Assembly (NCBI RefSeq): GCF_000016185.1
Contig: NC_011420.2
Coordinates: 1,260,501 to 1,324,500 of the forward strand
Direction of reading: 5' to 3'
Source: Rhodospirillum centenum SW
Lineage (GTDB): Bacteria > Pseudomonadota > Alphaproteobacteria > Azospirillales > Azospirillaceae
DNA: 64,000 nucleotides
Shown piece by piece: positions 52,253 through 61,584 of this stretch. Made by a program: the position numbers and the translations under genes. Numbering within the stretch: the stretch's first letter is position 1; the number at the start of each line of letters is the position of its first letter. Under the pieces are notes generated by a model, which ran no database searches, was not told the DNA's origin, and saw nothing but the letters and a program-made list of their open reading frames with translations.

Positions 52253-52434
52253 CGTCCCGCCCTCCGGCCCTGCCGCCATCCTCTGCGTCCGCCGCCAAGG
52301 GTAGCGGAAACACGGAACCCGCGGAACGGAAAAGGTACTCCGGCTTCCCGCCGGGCTTCCTGCTGCCGGAGCGGCATCGGCGGGGATCTCGTCAGGCGAC
52401 GGCACATCGGATAGGCTGGTCGGCGGGAGTGTCC

Positions 52435-53133
52435 ATGCTGATCGAAATCTTCTCCGACCTGATCTGCCCCTGGTGCTATCTCGGCTGGCACCGCCTGGAC
52501 CTGGCGCTGGCCCAGCGGCCGGGCCTGCGGGCCGAGACGCGCTGGCTGCCCTTCCAGCTCAATCCCGACATGCCGGCCGGCGGCATGGACCGCTTCTTCT
52601 ACCTCGCCCACCGCTTCGGCAGCCTGGAGCGGGCGCGGCAGCTCTTCGCGGCGGTCGAACAGGCGGCGGCGCAGGACGGGCTGCCGCTGCATCTCGGCCG
52701 CATCCGCCGCACCCCCTCCACCCTGGAGGCGCATGCCCTGGTGCTGCTGGCCGAACGCTACGGCCGGGCGGTGCAGGTGGCGAAGGCCCTGTTCCGCGCC
52801 TACTTCGTGGACGGCATGGACATCGGCAACCGCGGCGTCCTGATCGCCGTCGCCGGGGCCTGCGGCATGGACCGCACGACCGTGGCGCGCCACCTGGAAG
52901 CGGGCGAGGACACGGCGGCCGTGTCTGCCAGCGACGCCCGGGCCCGGTCACTGGGCATCCAGGCGGTCCCCTGCTTCGTCTTCAACCGACAGTACGGGCT
53001 GGCCGGCGCGCAGGAACCGGCGGCCCTGCTGCCGCTGCTGGACCTTGCCGCCGTGGATGCCGGCCCGGCCGCCTCCAGCCCCGCGACCGGCGGAATGGCG
53101 ACGGATGGCAGGACCCTGGGGCTGACGGGCTGA
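52435..53133 (+). CDS. DsbA-family (FrnE-like) thioredoxin-fold protein
   Basis: 232 aa with the active-site CPWC in SDLICPWCYLGWHRLDLAL and a long helical insertion as in FrnE/2-hydroxychromene isomerase relatives; the cis-proline loop is IQAVPCFVFNRQYGLAGAQ. There is no signal peptide, so it probably acts in the cytoplasm as a disulfide oxidoreductase or isomerase. GTG 52429 is in frame, but ATG 52435 has GGGAG five bases upstream and is preferred. It ends 4 bases from the mfd stop, convergent. Confidence 0.85.
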   Translation: MLIEIFSDLICPWCYLGWHRLDLALAQRPGLRAETRWLPFQLNPDMPAGGMDRFFYLAHRFGSLERARQLFAAVEQAAAQDGLPLHLGRIRRTPSTLEAHALVLLAERYGRAVQVAKALFRAYFVDGMDIGNRGVLIAVAGACGMDRTTVARHLEAGEDTAAVSASDARARSLGIQAVPCFVFNRQYGLAGAQEPAALLPLLDLAAVDAGPAASSPATGGMATDGRTLGLTG

Positions 53134-53137
53134 GGCG

Positions 53138-56100
53138 TCAGCGCCCCCGCGGCCGCCAGGGAGCCGTGTTCCTGCCCATCACGATGGCCTTGCGCGCCGG
53201 CGCCTTCGGCGCGGGCGGCGGCGGGGGTGGAGGCGGCGGCGGGGCCAGCGGCTCCGTCAGGGCCTCCCCCGCCGCCATCTGGGCGAGGCTGAGCATGAGC
53301 TGGCGGACGCCGGCCATGCGGCTTTCCGGGCTGTCCCAGGGGCGCAGCAGAACCAGCTTGTGATCGGGCCGCAGCTTCGCCGTGCCGGCCTGCTTCTGCA
53401 TGAAATCCACCAGCCGCGCCGGATTGCGGAAGCTGTTGTTGCGGAAACCGACGACGGCGCCCTTGGGACCGGCGTCGAGGTTCGCCACGCCGGCCTCCTT
53501 GCAGAGCCGCTTGATCTCGACCAGCCGCAGGAGATTGTCCACCTCCTCCGGGAGCGGGCCGAAGCGGTCGATCAGTTCGGCCGCGAAGGCGTCGATCTCC
53601 TGCCGGTCGGTCAGGTCGGAGACGCGGCGGTAGAGCGTCAGCCGGACATTCAGGTCCGGCACATAGCTCTCCGGGATCAGCACCGGCATGCCCAGATTGA
53701 TCTGCGGCGACCAGGAATCCTCCGCCGCCTGCTCGGCCCCGCGGCCGCTGCGGGCGTCGGCCACCGCCTCCTCCAGCATCTGCTGGTAGAGTTCGACGCC
53801 GACCTCGCGGATATGGCCGGACTGCTCCTCGCCCAGCAGGTTGCCGGCGCCGCGGATGTCCATGTCGTGGCTGGCGAGCTGGAAGCCGGCACCGAGGCTG
53901 TCCAGCGTCTCGATCACATGCAGGCGCTGCTGCGCCGTGGCCGACAGCACGGTCCGCGGCTGGTAGGTCAGGTAGGCGTAACCGCGCACCTTGGCCCGGC
54001 CGACGCGCCCGCGCACCTGGTAGAGCTGGGCGAGGCCGAACAGGTCGGCGCGGTGGACCACCAGCGTATTGGCCGAAGGGATGTCGAGGCCGCTCTCGAT
54101 GATGTTGGTGGCCAGCAGCACGTCGTACTTGTGCTCGTCGAAGGCGGTCATCACCTCCTCAAGCTGGCTGGCCGGCATCTGGCCGTGGGCCACCACCACC
54201 TTGACCTCCGGAACCAGCTCCTCAAGCTGGAGGCGGACCCGCTCCAGATCCTCGATGCGGGGGCAGACATAGAAGCTCTGGCCGCCACGGTAGTGCTCGC
54301 GCAGGATCGCCTCGCGGATCACCACCGGGTCGTAGGGCAGCACGAAGGTCCGCACCGCGAGCCGGTCCACCGGCGGCGTGGCGATCAGCGACAGCTCGCG
54401 CACCCCGGACAGGGCGAGCTGGAGCGTGCGCGGGATCGGCGTCGCCGTCAGGGTCAGGACATGGATGTCCGCCCGCAGCTCCTTCAGCCGCTCCTTCTGC
54501 TTCACGCCGAAATGCTGCTCCTCGTCCACGATGACCATGCCCAGGCGCTTGAAGTCCACGCTCTTCGACAGCAGCGCATGGGTGCCGACGACGATGTCCA
54601 CCGTGCCGTCGGCCAGCCCGGCCTTGGTCTGCGCCGTCTCCTTCGCCGTGGCGAGGCGGGAGAGCTGGCCCAGCCGCACCGGCAGCCCGGCGAAACGCTG
54701 CTCGAAGGTGCGGTAATGCTGGCGTGCCAGCAGGGTGGTCGGCACCACCACCGCCACCTGCATGCCGTTCATCACCGCCAGGAAGGCGGCGCGCAGGGCC
54801 ACCTCCGTCTTGCCGAAGCCGACATCGCCGCAGACCAGCCGGTCCATCGGCCGGCCGGACGAGAGATCGCCCAGCACGTCCTCGATGGCGTGGAGCTGGT
54901 CGTCCGTCTCGGCATAGGGGAAGCGGGCGCAGAACTCGTCCCAGGCGCCGTCCGGCACGGCGACCGGCGGGGCCGTGCGCAGGGCCCGCTCGGCCGCGAT
55001 GCGCAGGAGGGCGGCCGCCATGTCCTTCAGCCGCTTCTTGACCCGGGCCTTGCGCGACTGCCAGCCCGCACCGCCCAGCCGGTCGAGCTGGCCGGCCGAG
55101 TCCTCGGAGCCGTAGCGGGACAGGACCTCGATGTTCTCCACCGGGACGTAGAGCTTGTCCCCGCCCTCGTAGACCAGGCGCAGGCAGTCGTGCGGCGCAC
55201 CGCCCACGTCCAGCGTCTCCAGCCCGTCATAGCGGCCGATGCCGTGGTCGATGTGGACGACGAGGTCGCCGGGGTTGAGGCCGGACGCCTCGGCGATGAA
55301 GTTCGCGGCGCGGCGCTTCTTGCGACCGCCGGCACGGACCAGCCGGTCGCCCAGGATGTCCTGTTCGGTGATGACGGCAAGACCGGGGGCGGTGAAGCCG
55401 TGATCCAGCGCCAGCACCACCAGCGCCGTGGTAGTGCGGGGCAGCCCCTCCACCTCCGCCCAGCTTTCGACCGCCTTCACCCGCTCGATGCCGTGCTCCT
55501 TCAGCACGGAGCGCAGGCGGTCGCGGGCGCCGGTGGAGTAGCCGGCGACGACGACGCGCCGCCCGTCCGCCAGCAGCGCGCCGACGTGCTCGCGCAGCAC
55601 GTCGTAGACATTGACGCCGGACTGGACGCGGGCATCGGCGAAGTCGCGGCCCTTGCGGCCGCCGGCGTCCGTCAGGTCGGGATTGCTCCCGGCCTCCGCC
55701 GCGGCGAAGGGGGTGAGCTGCGCCACCGGCCGCACGGCGAGGTGGAGGTCCCAGCCTTCCGCATCGAGCACCGTCATGCCCGGCGGCACCGGCCGGTAGA
55801 CCGGGTTGCCGGATTTCTTCTCCGCCTCCTGCAAGGTGCGGCGCGCCTCGAAGAAGTCGCGCACCTGTTCCAGCCGCTGGTCGCGCGCCTCCTCCACATG
55901 AGGGTCGAGGGTGACGGGCGCGTCCGGCATGTAGTCGAACAGCGTCTCCAGTCCACTGTGGAACAGCGGCAGCCAGTGCTCCATGCCGGCGTACTTGCGC
56001 CCGGCGCTGACCGCCTCATACAGCGGGTCGTCACCCGTCACCGCCCCGAACAGCTCGCGGTAGCCGGTGCGGAAGCGGGAGATCGACATCTCGTCCAGGA

Positions 56101-56767
56101 ACACCTCCGACATCGGCTTCAGCACGAAGCCGTCGCGCTTCTCGGTGGTGAGCTGGGTCATGGGGTCGAAGGCACGGACGCCGTCGAGATCGTCGCCGAA
56201 CAGGTCCAGCCGCAGCGGCTCCGCCGTGCCCGGCGGGAACAGATCGACGATGCCGCCGCGGACGGCGAACTCGCCCGGTTCGCGCACCGTCTGCGCCTTC
56301 GTGTAGCCGTTGTTGGCCAGGAAACGCTGGAGTTCGGGCAGGTTGATGCGGTCGCCCACCCTGGCCCGGAAGCTGGCGTTGCGGAAGGCCAGCCGCGGCG
56401 GGACCTTGTGCAGCGCCGCGTTCACCGTGGTGACGAGCAGCAGCGCCCGGTCCTTCGCCGCCGGTTCCAGGAGCCGGGTCAGGGCGTCGATGCGGCGGGC
56501 CACGATGTCGCCGTTCGGCGACACCCGGTCGTAGGGCAGACAGTCCCAGGCCGGGAAGAGGATCACCTCGATGCCCGGATCGAAGAAGGACACCGCCTCC
56601 GCCAGCCGGGCGGCGCGGGCATCGTCCGTCGCCACATGCAGCAGGCCCGCCGCACCGGCGGCCCGCGCCAGCCCCGCCAGAAGGCGCGCGTCGTGCCCCT
56701 CCGGCGCCCCGGCGATGAGGACGCGGCGGGGCGTTCCGGGCTTCAGATCGGGCAGGAGGACAGTCAT
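53138..56767 (-). CDS. mfd: Transcription-repair coupling factor
   Basis: Displaces RNA polymerase stalled at DNA damage and recruits UvrA. 1209 aa. N-terminal UvrB-homologous UvrA-binding region (AWDCLPYDRVSPNGDIVARR), RNA-polymerase-interaction domain (GDLVVHIDHGIGRYDGLETL), then the RecG-like translocase with Walker A GDVGFGKTEVALRAAF and DEEQHFG box, and the C-terminal TRCF domain. A proline-rich stretch (LAPPPPPPPPPPAP) lies near the C-terminus. ATG 56767 gives the family start MTVLLPDLKPG. sdhE lies 40 bases upstream. Confidence 0.97.
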   Translation of the reverse strand: MTVLLPDLKPGTPRRVLIAGAPEGHDARLLAGLARAAGAAGLLHVATDDARAARLAEAVSFFDPGIEVILFPAWDCLPYDRVSPNGDIVARRIDALTRLLEPAAKDRALLLVTTVNAALHKVPPRLAFRNASFRARVGDRINLPELQRFLANNGYTKAQTVREPGEFAVRGGIVDLFPPGTAEPLRLDLFGDDLDGVRAFDPMTQLTTEKRDGFVLKPMSEVFLDEMSISRFRTGYRELFGAVTGDDPLYEAVSAGRKYAGMEHWLPLFHSGLETLFDYMPDAPVTLDPHVEEARDQRLEQVRDFFEARRTLQEAEKKSGNPVYRPVPPGMTVLDAEGWDLHLAVRPVAQLTPFAAAEAGSNPDLTDAGGRKGRDFADARVQSGVNVYDVLREHVGALLADGRRVVVAGYSTGARDRLRSVLKEHGIERVKAVESWAEVEGLPRTTTALVVLALDHGFTAPGLAVITEQDILGDRLVRAGGRKKRRAANFIAEASGLNPGDLVVHIDHGIGRYDGLETLDVGGAPHDCLRLVYEGGDKLYVPVENIEVLSRYGSEDSAGQLDRLGGAGWQSRKARVKKRLKDMAAALLRIAAERALRTAPPVAVPDGAWDEFCARFPYAETDDQLHAIEDVLGDLSSGRPMDRLVCGDVGFGKTEVALRAAFLAVMNGMQVAVVVPTTLLARQHYRTFEQRFAGLPVRLGQLSRLATAKETAQTKAGLADGTVDIVVGTHALLSKSVDFKRLGMVIVDEEQHFGVKQKERLKELRADIHVLTLTATPIPRTLQLALSGVRELSLIATPPVDRLAVRTFVLPYDPVVIREAILREHYRGGQSFYVCPRIEDLERVRLQLEELVPEVKVVVAHGQMPASQLEEVMTAFDEHKYDVLLATNIIESGLDIPSANTLVVHRADLFGLAQLYQVRGRVGRAKVRGYAYLTYQPRTVLSATAQQRLHVIETLDSLGAGFQLASHDMDIRGAGNLLGEEQSGHIREVGVELYQQMLEEAVADARSGRGAEQAAEDSWSPQINLGMPVLIPESYVPDLNVRLTLYRRVSDLTDRQEIDAFAAELIDRFGPLPEEVDNLLRLVEIKRLCKEAGVANLDAGPKGAVVGFRNNSFRNPARLVDFMQKQAGTAKLRPDHKLVLLRPWDSPESRMAGVRQLMLSLAQMAAGEALTEPLAPPPPPPPPPPAPKAPARKAIVMGRNTAPWRPRGR

Positions 56768-56807
56768 CGCGGCACGGAACCCATGAGCGGAACGGAAGGG
56801 GAACCTA

Positions 56808-57125
56808 TCAGACTTCCGGCCGGAAGCGGAAGGCGCGGATGCGGGCGACCAGGGCCCCGACGGGACCGGCCGGCGGCTCCGCGGCGCCGGAAATCCAGTC
56901 GTAGACCTCAAGGTCGGGCAGGTCCAGCAGGCGCTCGAAGGCGTCCAGTTCGGCAGCCGCCATGCCGTCGAGGTGGCGCTCGGCGAAGGCGCCGAACAGG
57001 ATGTCCAGCTCCTTCGTGCCGCGGTGGCCGCTGCGGAACTTCAGCCGCTTGACGCGGGCCTCCCGGGTCGGGCCATCCGGGGGCAGGCCGTCCGGGGAAC
57101 TGGGGGGCGTGTCGGCGCGGGTCAT
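56808..57125 (-). CDS. sdhE: FAD assembly factor SdhE (DUF339)
   Basis: Promotes covalent FAD attachment to succinate dehydrogenase. 105 aa, with the essential RGxxE motif in SGHRGTKELDILFGAF, and LLDLPDLEVYDWISG later, both diagnostic. The first 20 residues are a disordered extension (SSPDGLPPDGPT). ATG 57125; the frame is open much further upstream, into the insertion sequence, which is not meaningful. sdhE-mfd neighbour each other in many proteobacteria. Its promoter lies in the gap now holding the IS. Confidence 0.93.
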   Translation of the reverse strand: MTRADTPPSSPDGLPPDGPTREARVKRLKFRSGHRGTKELDILFGAFAERHLDGMAAAELDAFERLLDLPDLEVYDWISGAAEPPAGPVGALVARIRAFRFRPEV

Positions 57126-57209
57126 GGGTCCGGGTCCGTCGCTTCGGGGTCGGCCGGGAATATAGCCTCTGGCGCCGCTCATGCCAGCACCGCGAACCCG
57201 CGGCCGGCC

Positions 57210-57219
57210 CCCGGCCCGG
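57210..57219 (+). repeat. Target site duplication, left copy
   Basis: CCCGGCCCGG directly abuts the left IS end; the right copy is 58432-58441. Low-complexity GC sequence, but the match is exact and at exactly the expected place. Confidence 0.75.
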
Positions 57220-58431
57220 CACGGGAATCGCATTAGGGAAAGTTTTGTAGCGCGGTGTTGGGAAATGGATTCTGTATGTCGGCCCTGATTTATGGGAGGG
57301 GTCGATGGCTGGAATTTTTCGGATTTCGTTTCAAGGTCTTCCCGATCCGCGGACAGGGAATGCGCGGCGTCACGCTCTTCTGGATGTTCTGACGATTGCG
57401 TTGACGGCGTCGATCTGCGGGGCGGAAAGCTGCGTGGACTTTGCGACCTTCGCGCGGGACCGGCGGGCCTTGTTCGAGGAGTTCCTCGAGCTTCCCGGCG
57501 GGCTGCCCAGCCACGACACGTTTTCACGGGTATTCCGGCTTCTGGACCCGGTGGCGTTTTCCCGCTGTTTCCAGCAGTTCCTTGATCATCTGGGGGAGGA
57601 TGGGGCCGGGGTCCTGGCCATTGACGGCAAGACGCTACGGCGCTCCTTCGACCGGGCGGCGGGGCGTTCGGCTCTACATGTGGTGAGCGCGTTTGCGTCC
57701 GGCGCGCGGATGATCGTGGGGCAGCGGGCGGTGGCCGCGGGCGAGAACGAGATCGTGGCGGCGCGGGCGTTGCTGGAACTGTTCGATCTCAAGGGTGTGC
57801 TGGTAACCGGTGACGCTCTGCACGCGCAGGAGCGGACGGCGCAGACCATCCTGGAGCGGGGCGGCGACTGGCTTTTTCCGCTGAAAGACAACCGCCCTGC
57901 GCTACGGGCCGAGGTTGAGCGCTACTTCGCGGACCCGGCAACGGTTCTGGCCGTGCCCCATGTCACCACCGATGCCGACCACGGTCGTATCGAGGTGCGC
58001 CGCCACTGGGTAAGCCACGACGTGGCCTGGCTCGCCTCCGACCGACGTTTCCCCGACGAGGCCGTACTGCCGGGCCTGAAGATCCTGGGCCTGGTCGAAC
58101 GCACGGTCACGAGCCCCGACGGCCGCACTACCGCCACCCGAACCCTCTATCTCTCCTCCGCCGCGCTGGAGCCCAAGACGCTCGCCCGCGCCGTCCGCGC
58201 CCACTGGAGCATCGAGGCCGCCGTCCATTGGGTGCTCGACACCTCCTTCGACGAAGACCGCGCCCGTAACCGCAAGGACCATGGCCCGGAAAACCTCGCC
58301 ACACTCCGAAAACTCGCACTCAACGTCGTCCGCTCCGCCAACAACCAGGATTCCATCCGCCTCCGCAGAAAACGCGCCGGATGGTCCGACGACTATGCCC
58401 GAACCATCCTCGGGCAAATGCGATAGCCGTG
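57220..58431 (+). mobile_element. Complete ISAs1-family insertion sequence
   Basis: 1212 bp. The ends are inverted repeats: left CACGGGAATCGCATT and right (reverse complement) CACGGCTATCGCATT, 13 of 15 matching. Both are flanked by the same 10 bases, CCCGGCCCGG (57210-57219 and 58432-58441), a target duplication of the size reported for this family. It carries one intact transposase gene whose stop lies inside the right end. Inserted between the divergent sdhE and recG genes. An identical, long duplication indicates a recent event. Confidence 0.85.
57305..58426 (+). CDS. ISAs1-family transposase (H-repeat-associated protein)
   Basis: 373-aa DDE transposase. N-terminal region DPRTGNARRHALLDVLTIAL is the family signature; the catalytic triad is visible as Asp107 (AIDGKTLRRS), Asp170 (VTGDALHAQ) and Glu304 in HWSIEAAVHWVLDTSFDEDR. 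A GGGAGGGG ribosome site precedes ATG 57305. No frameshift or stop, so it may be active. Related proteins are often annotated as H repeat-associated. Confidence 0.93.
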   Translation: MAGIFRISFQGLPDPRTGNARRHALLDVLTIALTASICGAESCVDFATFARDRRALFEEFLELPGGLPSHDTFSRVFRLLDPVAFSRCFQQFLDHLGEDGAGVLAIDGKTLRRSFDRAAGRSALHVVSAFASGARMIVGQRAVAAGENEIVAARALLELFDLKGVLVTGDALHAQERTAQTILERGGDWLFPLKDNRPALRAEVERYFADPATVLAVPHVTTDADHGRIEVRRHWVSHDVAWLASDRRFPDEAVLPGLKILGLVERTVTSPDGRTTATRTLYLSSAALEPKTLARAVRAHWSIEAAVHWVLDTSFDEDRARNRKDHGPENLATLRKLALNVVRSANNQDSIRLRRKRAGWSDDYARTILGQMR

Positions 58432-58529
58432 CCCGGCCCGGCCGCGCGGCTTCCCGAGCGGCGGCCGATGTGGCACATAGCCCGTGATCCGCCCGACGGC
58501 TGCCCCCACCCCCTGCCCGCTGGACCCCC

Positions 58530-60611
58530 GTGCGCCCCGCCGTCCTCTATCCGCTGTTCGCCCCGATCACGAGCCTGCCCGGCCTGGGGCCGCGGCTGGG
58601 CAAGCTGGCCGAGCGCCTGGCGGGACCCCATGTGGTGGACCTGCTCTGGCACAAGCCGGCGGGCATCCTGGACCGTATGGCGGTGGAGAGCATCGAGGCG
58701 GCACCCGAGGGCCGGCACGTCACCCTGACCGTGCGGGTGGACGGGCACGCCCCGCCGCTGGCGGCCAACCGCCCCTACCGGGTCCGCTGCACGGACCATA
58801 CGGGGCTGATGGATCTGGTCTTCTTCCACATCAAGGGGGACTGGCTGACGAAGCGCCTGCCGGTCGGACAGAAGGTCGTCGTCTCCGGCAAGGCGGAGCG
58901 GTTCAACGGGCAGCTCCAGATCGTCCACCCCGACTATTTCGGGCCGGCGGAGGATGCGCCGCCGCCGACCGCGGTGGAGCCCGTCTATCCCCTGACCGGC
59001 GGGCTGAACCCCAAGCCCCTGCGCACGGCCATCCAGGCCGCGCTGCAACGGGCGCCGGCCCTGCCGGAATGGCAGGACCCGGCCTGGCTGAAGCGGCAGG
59101 GCTGGCCGGACTGGCTGACCGCCCTGCGCACGCTGCACCACCCGGAGGGGGAGCACGACATCGCCCCGGACGGGCCGGCGCGCGCCCGGCTGGCCTATGA
59201 CGAGCTGCTGGCGAACCAGCTTGCCCTCGCCCTGGTCCGCTGGCACCAGCGCCGGCTGGCCGGGCGGCCGGTGGCGGGCGACGGGCATCTGCGGGACAAG
59301 GTGCTGGCCACCCTGCCCTATGCGCTGACCGGGGCGCAGCGGCTGGCGCTGGAGGAGATCCAGGCCGACATGGCGGCGGACAGCCGGATGCTGCGGCTGC
59401 TCCAGGGCGATGTCGGCAGCGGCAAGACCATCGTGGCGCTGCTGGCGATGCTGAACGCGGTGGAGGCCGGCTGCCAGGCGGCGCTGATGGCACCGACGGA
59501 GATCCTGGCCCGCCAGCACGCGGAGAGCCTGGCCCCGCTCTGTGCCACGGCGGGCGTGGAGCTGGCCGTGCTGACCGGCCGCGACAAGGGCAAGGCGCGG
59601 CAGGCCGTGCTGGACCGGCTGGCCGACGGGCGCATCCACATCCTGGTCGGCACCCACGCCGTCTTCCAGGAAGACGTGGCGTTCCACGATCTGGCGCTGG
59701 CCGTGATCGACGAACAGCACAAGTTCGGCGTCCACCAGCGCCTGCAACTGGCGGCCAAGGGCCGCGGCGTGGACACGCTGGTGATGACGGCGACGCCGAT
59801 CCCGCGCACCCTGACGCTGACGGCCTATGGCGACATGGAGGTCTCCCGCCTGACGGAGAAGCCGCCCGGCCGCCGGCCGGTGAAGACGGTGGTGCTGCCC
59901 GCCGAGCGGCTGGAGGAGGTGATCGCCTCCCTGCCCCGCGCCATCGCCGGCGGCCAGCGCATCTACTGGGTCTGCCCGCTGGTGGAGGAGTCCGAACAGG
60001 TCGATGTGGCCGCCGCCACGCTGCGCCACGCCGACCTGCGTGAGCGCTTCGGGGAGCGGGTCGGGCTGGTCCACGGCCGGATGAAGGGAGCGGAGAAGGA
60101 CGCCGCCATGGCGGCCTTCGCGGAAGGACGCCTTGACGTGCTGGTCGCCACCACGGTGATCGAGGTCGGGGTCAACGTGCCCGAGGCCACCATCATGGTG
60201 ATCGAGCATGCGGAACGCTTCGGCCTCGCCCAGCTCCACCAGCTCCGCGGCCGGGTCGGGCGCGGCGCCGCCGCCAGCTCCTGCCTGCTGCTGTACTATC
60301 CGCCGCTGGGGGAGACGGCACGGGAGCGGCTTTCCGTGATGAAGGAGAGCGAGGACGGCTTCCTGATCGCGGAGAAGGACCTCCAGCTCCGCGGCGCCGG
60401 CGAGGTGCTGGGCACGCGGCAGTCCGGCCTGCCGGAGTTCCGGCTGGCCGATCTGGCCGCGCACGGGGACCTGCTGACCGCCGCCCGCGACGATGCCCGG
60501 CTGATCCTGGAGCGCGACCCGGAGCTTCAGTCTCCGCGCGGAGAGGCGCTGCGCACCCTGCTCTACCTGTTCGAGCGCGATGCGGCGGTGAAGTATCTGC
60601 GCTCAGGATAG
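58530..60611 (+). CDS. recG: ATP-dependent DNA helicase RecG
   Basis: Branch-migration helicase that remodels stalled replication forks. 693 aa. N-terminal wedge domain with OB fold (LTVRVDGHAPPLAANRPYR), Walker A GDVGSGKT, DEQH helicase box in VIDEQHKFGVHQ, MTATPIPRTL motif III and the C-terminal motifs VIEVGVNVPEA and QLRGRVGRG, plus the TRG region near the end. Start is GTG 58530; no ATG fits. The IS lies 98 bases upstream. Convergent with the DUF502 gene, 17 bases apart. Confidence 0.97.
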   Translation: MRPAVLYPLFAPITSLPGLGPRLGKLAERLAGPHVVDLLWHKPAGILDRMAVESIEAAPEGRHVTLTVRVDGHAPPLAANRPYRVRCTDHTGLMDLVFFHIKGDWLTKRLPVGQKVVVSGKAERFNGQLQIVHPDYFGPAEDAPPPTAVEPVYPLTGGLNPKPLRTAIQAALQRAPALPEWQDPAWLKRQGWPDWLTALRTLHHPEGEHDIAPDGPARARLAYDELLANQLALALVRWHQRRLAGRPVAGDGHLRDKVLATLPYALTGAQRLALEEIQADMAADSRMLRLLQGDVGSGKTIVALLAMLNAVEAGCQAALMAPTEILARQHAESLAPLCATAGVELAVLTGRDKGKARQAVLDRLADGRIHILVGTHAVFQEDVAFHDLALAVIDEQHKFGVHQRLQLAAKGRGVDTLVMTATPIPRTLTLTAYGDMEVSRLTEKPPGRRPVKTVVLPAERLEEVIASLPRAIAGGQRIYWVCPLVEESEQVDVAAATLRHADLRERFGERVGLVHGRMKGAEKDAAMAAFAEGRLDVLVATTVIEVGVNVPEATIMVIEHAERFGLAQLHQLRGRVGRGAAASSCLLLYYPPLGETARERLSVMKESEDGFLIAEKDLQLRGAGEVLGTRQSGLPEFRLADLAAHGDLLTAARDDARLILERDPELQSPRGEALRTLLYLFERDAAVKYLRSG

Positions 60612-60628
60612 GGGACGGCAGAGGCGCC

Positions 60629-61384
60629 CTATTCGGCCGCCTGATCGCCCGCGGGCGCCGCGGGCGGGATCAGCTTGCGCCGCTGCTGCTCGGCCGGGCG
60701 CGGATCGGGCGGCGTGACGATGCCGCCGGAGACGACCATCTTGATCCCGTCCTCGACCCCCATGTTCAGCCGGACCAGATCGCCGCGCGGCACGAACAGC
60801 AGGAATCCCGAGGTGGGGTTGGGCGTCGTCGGCAGGAAGACGTTCACCACCTCGTCCGCCGTGAGGTTCTGGATCTCCCCCTCCGTCGTGCCGGTGATGA
60901 AGCCGATGGCCCAGATGCCGCGGCGGGGATACTCGACCAGCACGACCTCGCGGAAGGCATTGGACTGGTTCGCCAGCACCGTCTCGAAGATCTGCTTCAC
61001 GGCCGAATAGACGCCGCGGATCACCGGCATGCGGGCAACGATCGATTCGCCCAGGCGCACCACCATCCGCCCGATGAAGCCCGCCGCGAACATGCCCACC
61101 AGCACCAGGAACAGCACCACCACCAGCAGCCCGATGCCGGGCACGCTGAAGGGCATGTAGGTTTCCGGGTTGTAGCGGGCGGGGATCACCCCGGTGACCA
61201 TCCCGTCGATGGCGTCGATGAACAGCCAGGCGAGATAGAAGGTGATGGAGATGGGCGCCGTCACCAGGATGCCGGCGAACAGATAGGCGCGCAGGCGGGC
61301 GGCGAGGCTCATGCCGAAACGGCCGCGCTGCGGCGCTTCCGGCTGGGTCTCAGGCGTCGGCGAGGCTGCCACGGGGTCGTCCAC
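60629..61384 (-). CDS. DUF502 membrane protein
   Basis: 251 aa with two N-terminal TM helices (RAYLFAGILVTAPISITFYLAWLF; GIGLLVVVLFLVLVGMFAAGF) then a conserved cytosolic domain including RMPVIRGVYSAVKQIFETVL and FLPTTPNPTSGFLLFVPRGD, the hallmarks of DUF502. Function unknown; relatives affect membrane or stress traits in some bacteria. GTG 61384 has AAAGGAG directly before it and gives a 44-residue soluble start; the longer frame to 61462 crosses the intergenic region. Confidence 0.85.
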   Translation of the reverse strand: MDDPVAASPTPETQPEAPQRGRFGMSLAARLRAYLFAGILVTAPISITFYLAWLFIDAIDGMVTGVIPARYNPETYMPFSVPGIGLLVVVLFLVLVGMFAAGFIGRMVVRLGESIVARMPVIRGVYSAVKQIFETVLANQSNAFREVVLVEYPRRGIWAIGFITGTTEGEIQNLTADEVVNVFLPTTPNPTSGFLLFVPRGDLVRLNMGVEDGIKMVVSGGIVTPPDPRPAEQQRRKLIPPAAPAGDQAAE

Positions 61385-61584
61385 GGATGCTCCTTTCCTG
61401 TTTCGGGTCCGTCCCGGACCCAGGCCCTTCCTAATGTAGGGCTTTTTCCGCGAAAAACGCATGACTGCCGTTCCGGCGGGACACCCGTCCGCAGGCGCAC
61501 CGACGGATTACCCCGTACCGACCGCGGCACCGGCCGCACCCGGCACGGGTTGTCCCGGTGACACCCCGCACGCGACCGGACGCC

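Noticed and set aside
53360-57052. 1230-codon open frame on the plus strand opposite mfd
   Set aside because: It mirrors mfd codon by codon, has no recognisable domain and is the usual by-product of GC-rich coding DNA; the minus-strand frame is a clear Mfd.
57195-57235. A roughly 30-bp inverted repeat including sequence outside the IS
   Set aside because: The outer match is the target duplication, which is itself nearly self-complementary (CCCGGCCCGG); the true ends are the 15-bp CACGG repeats.
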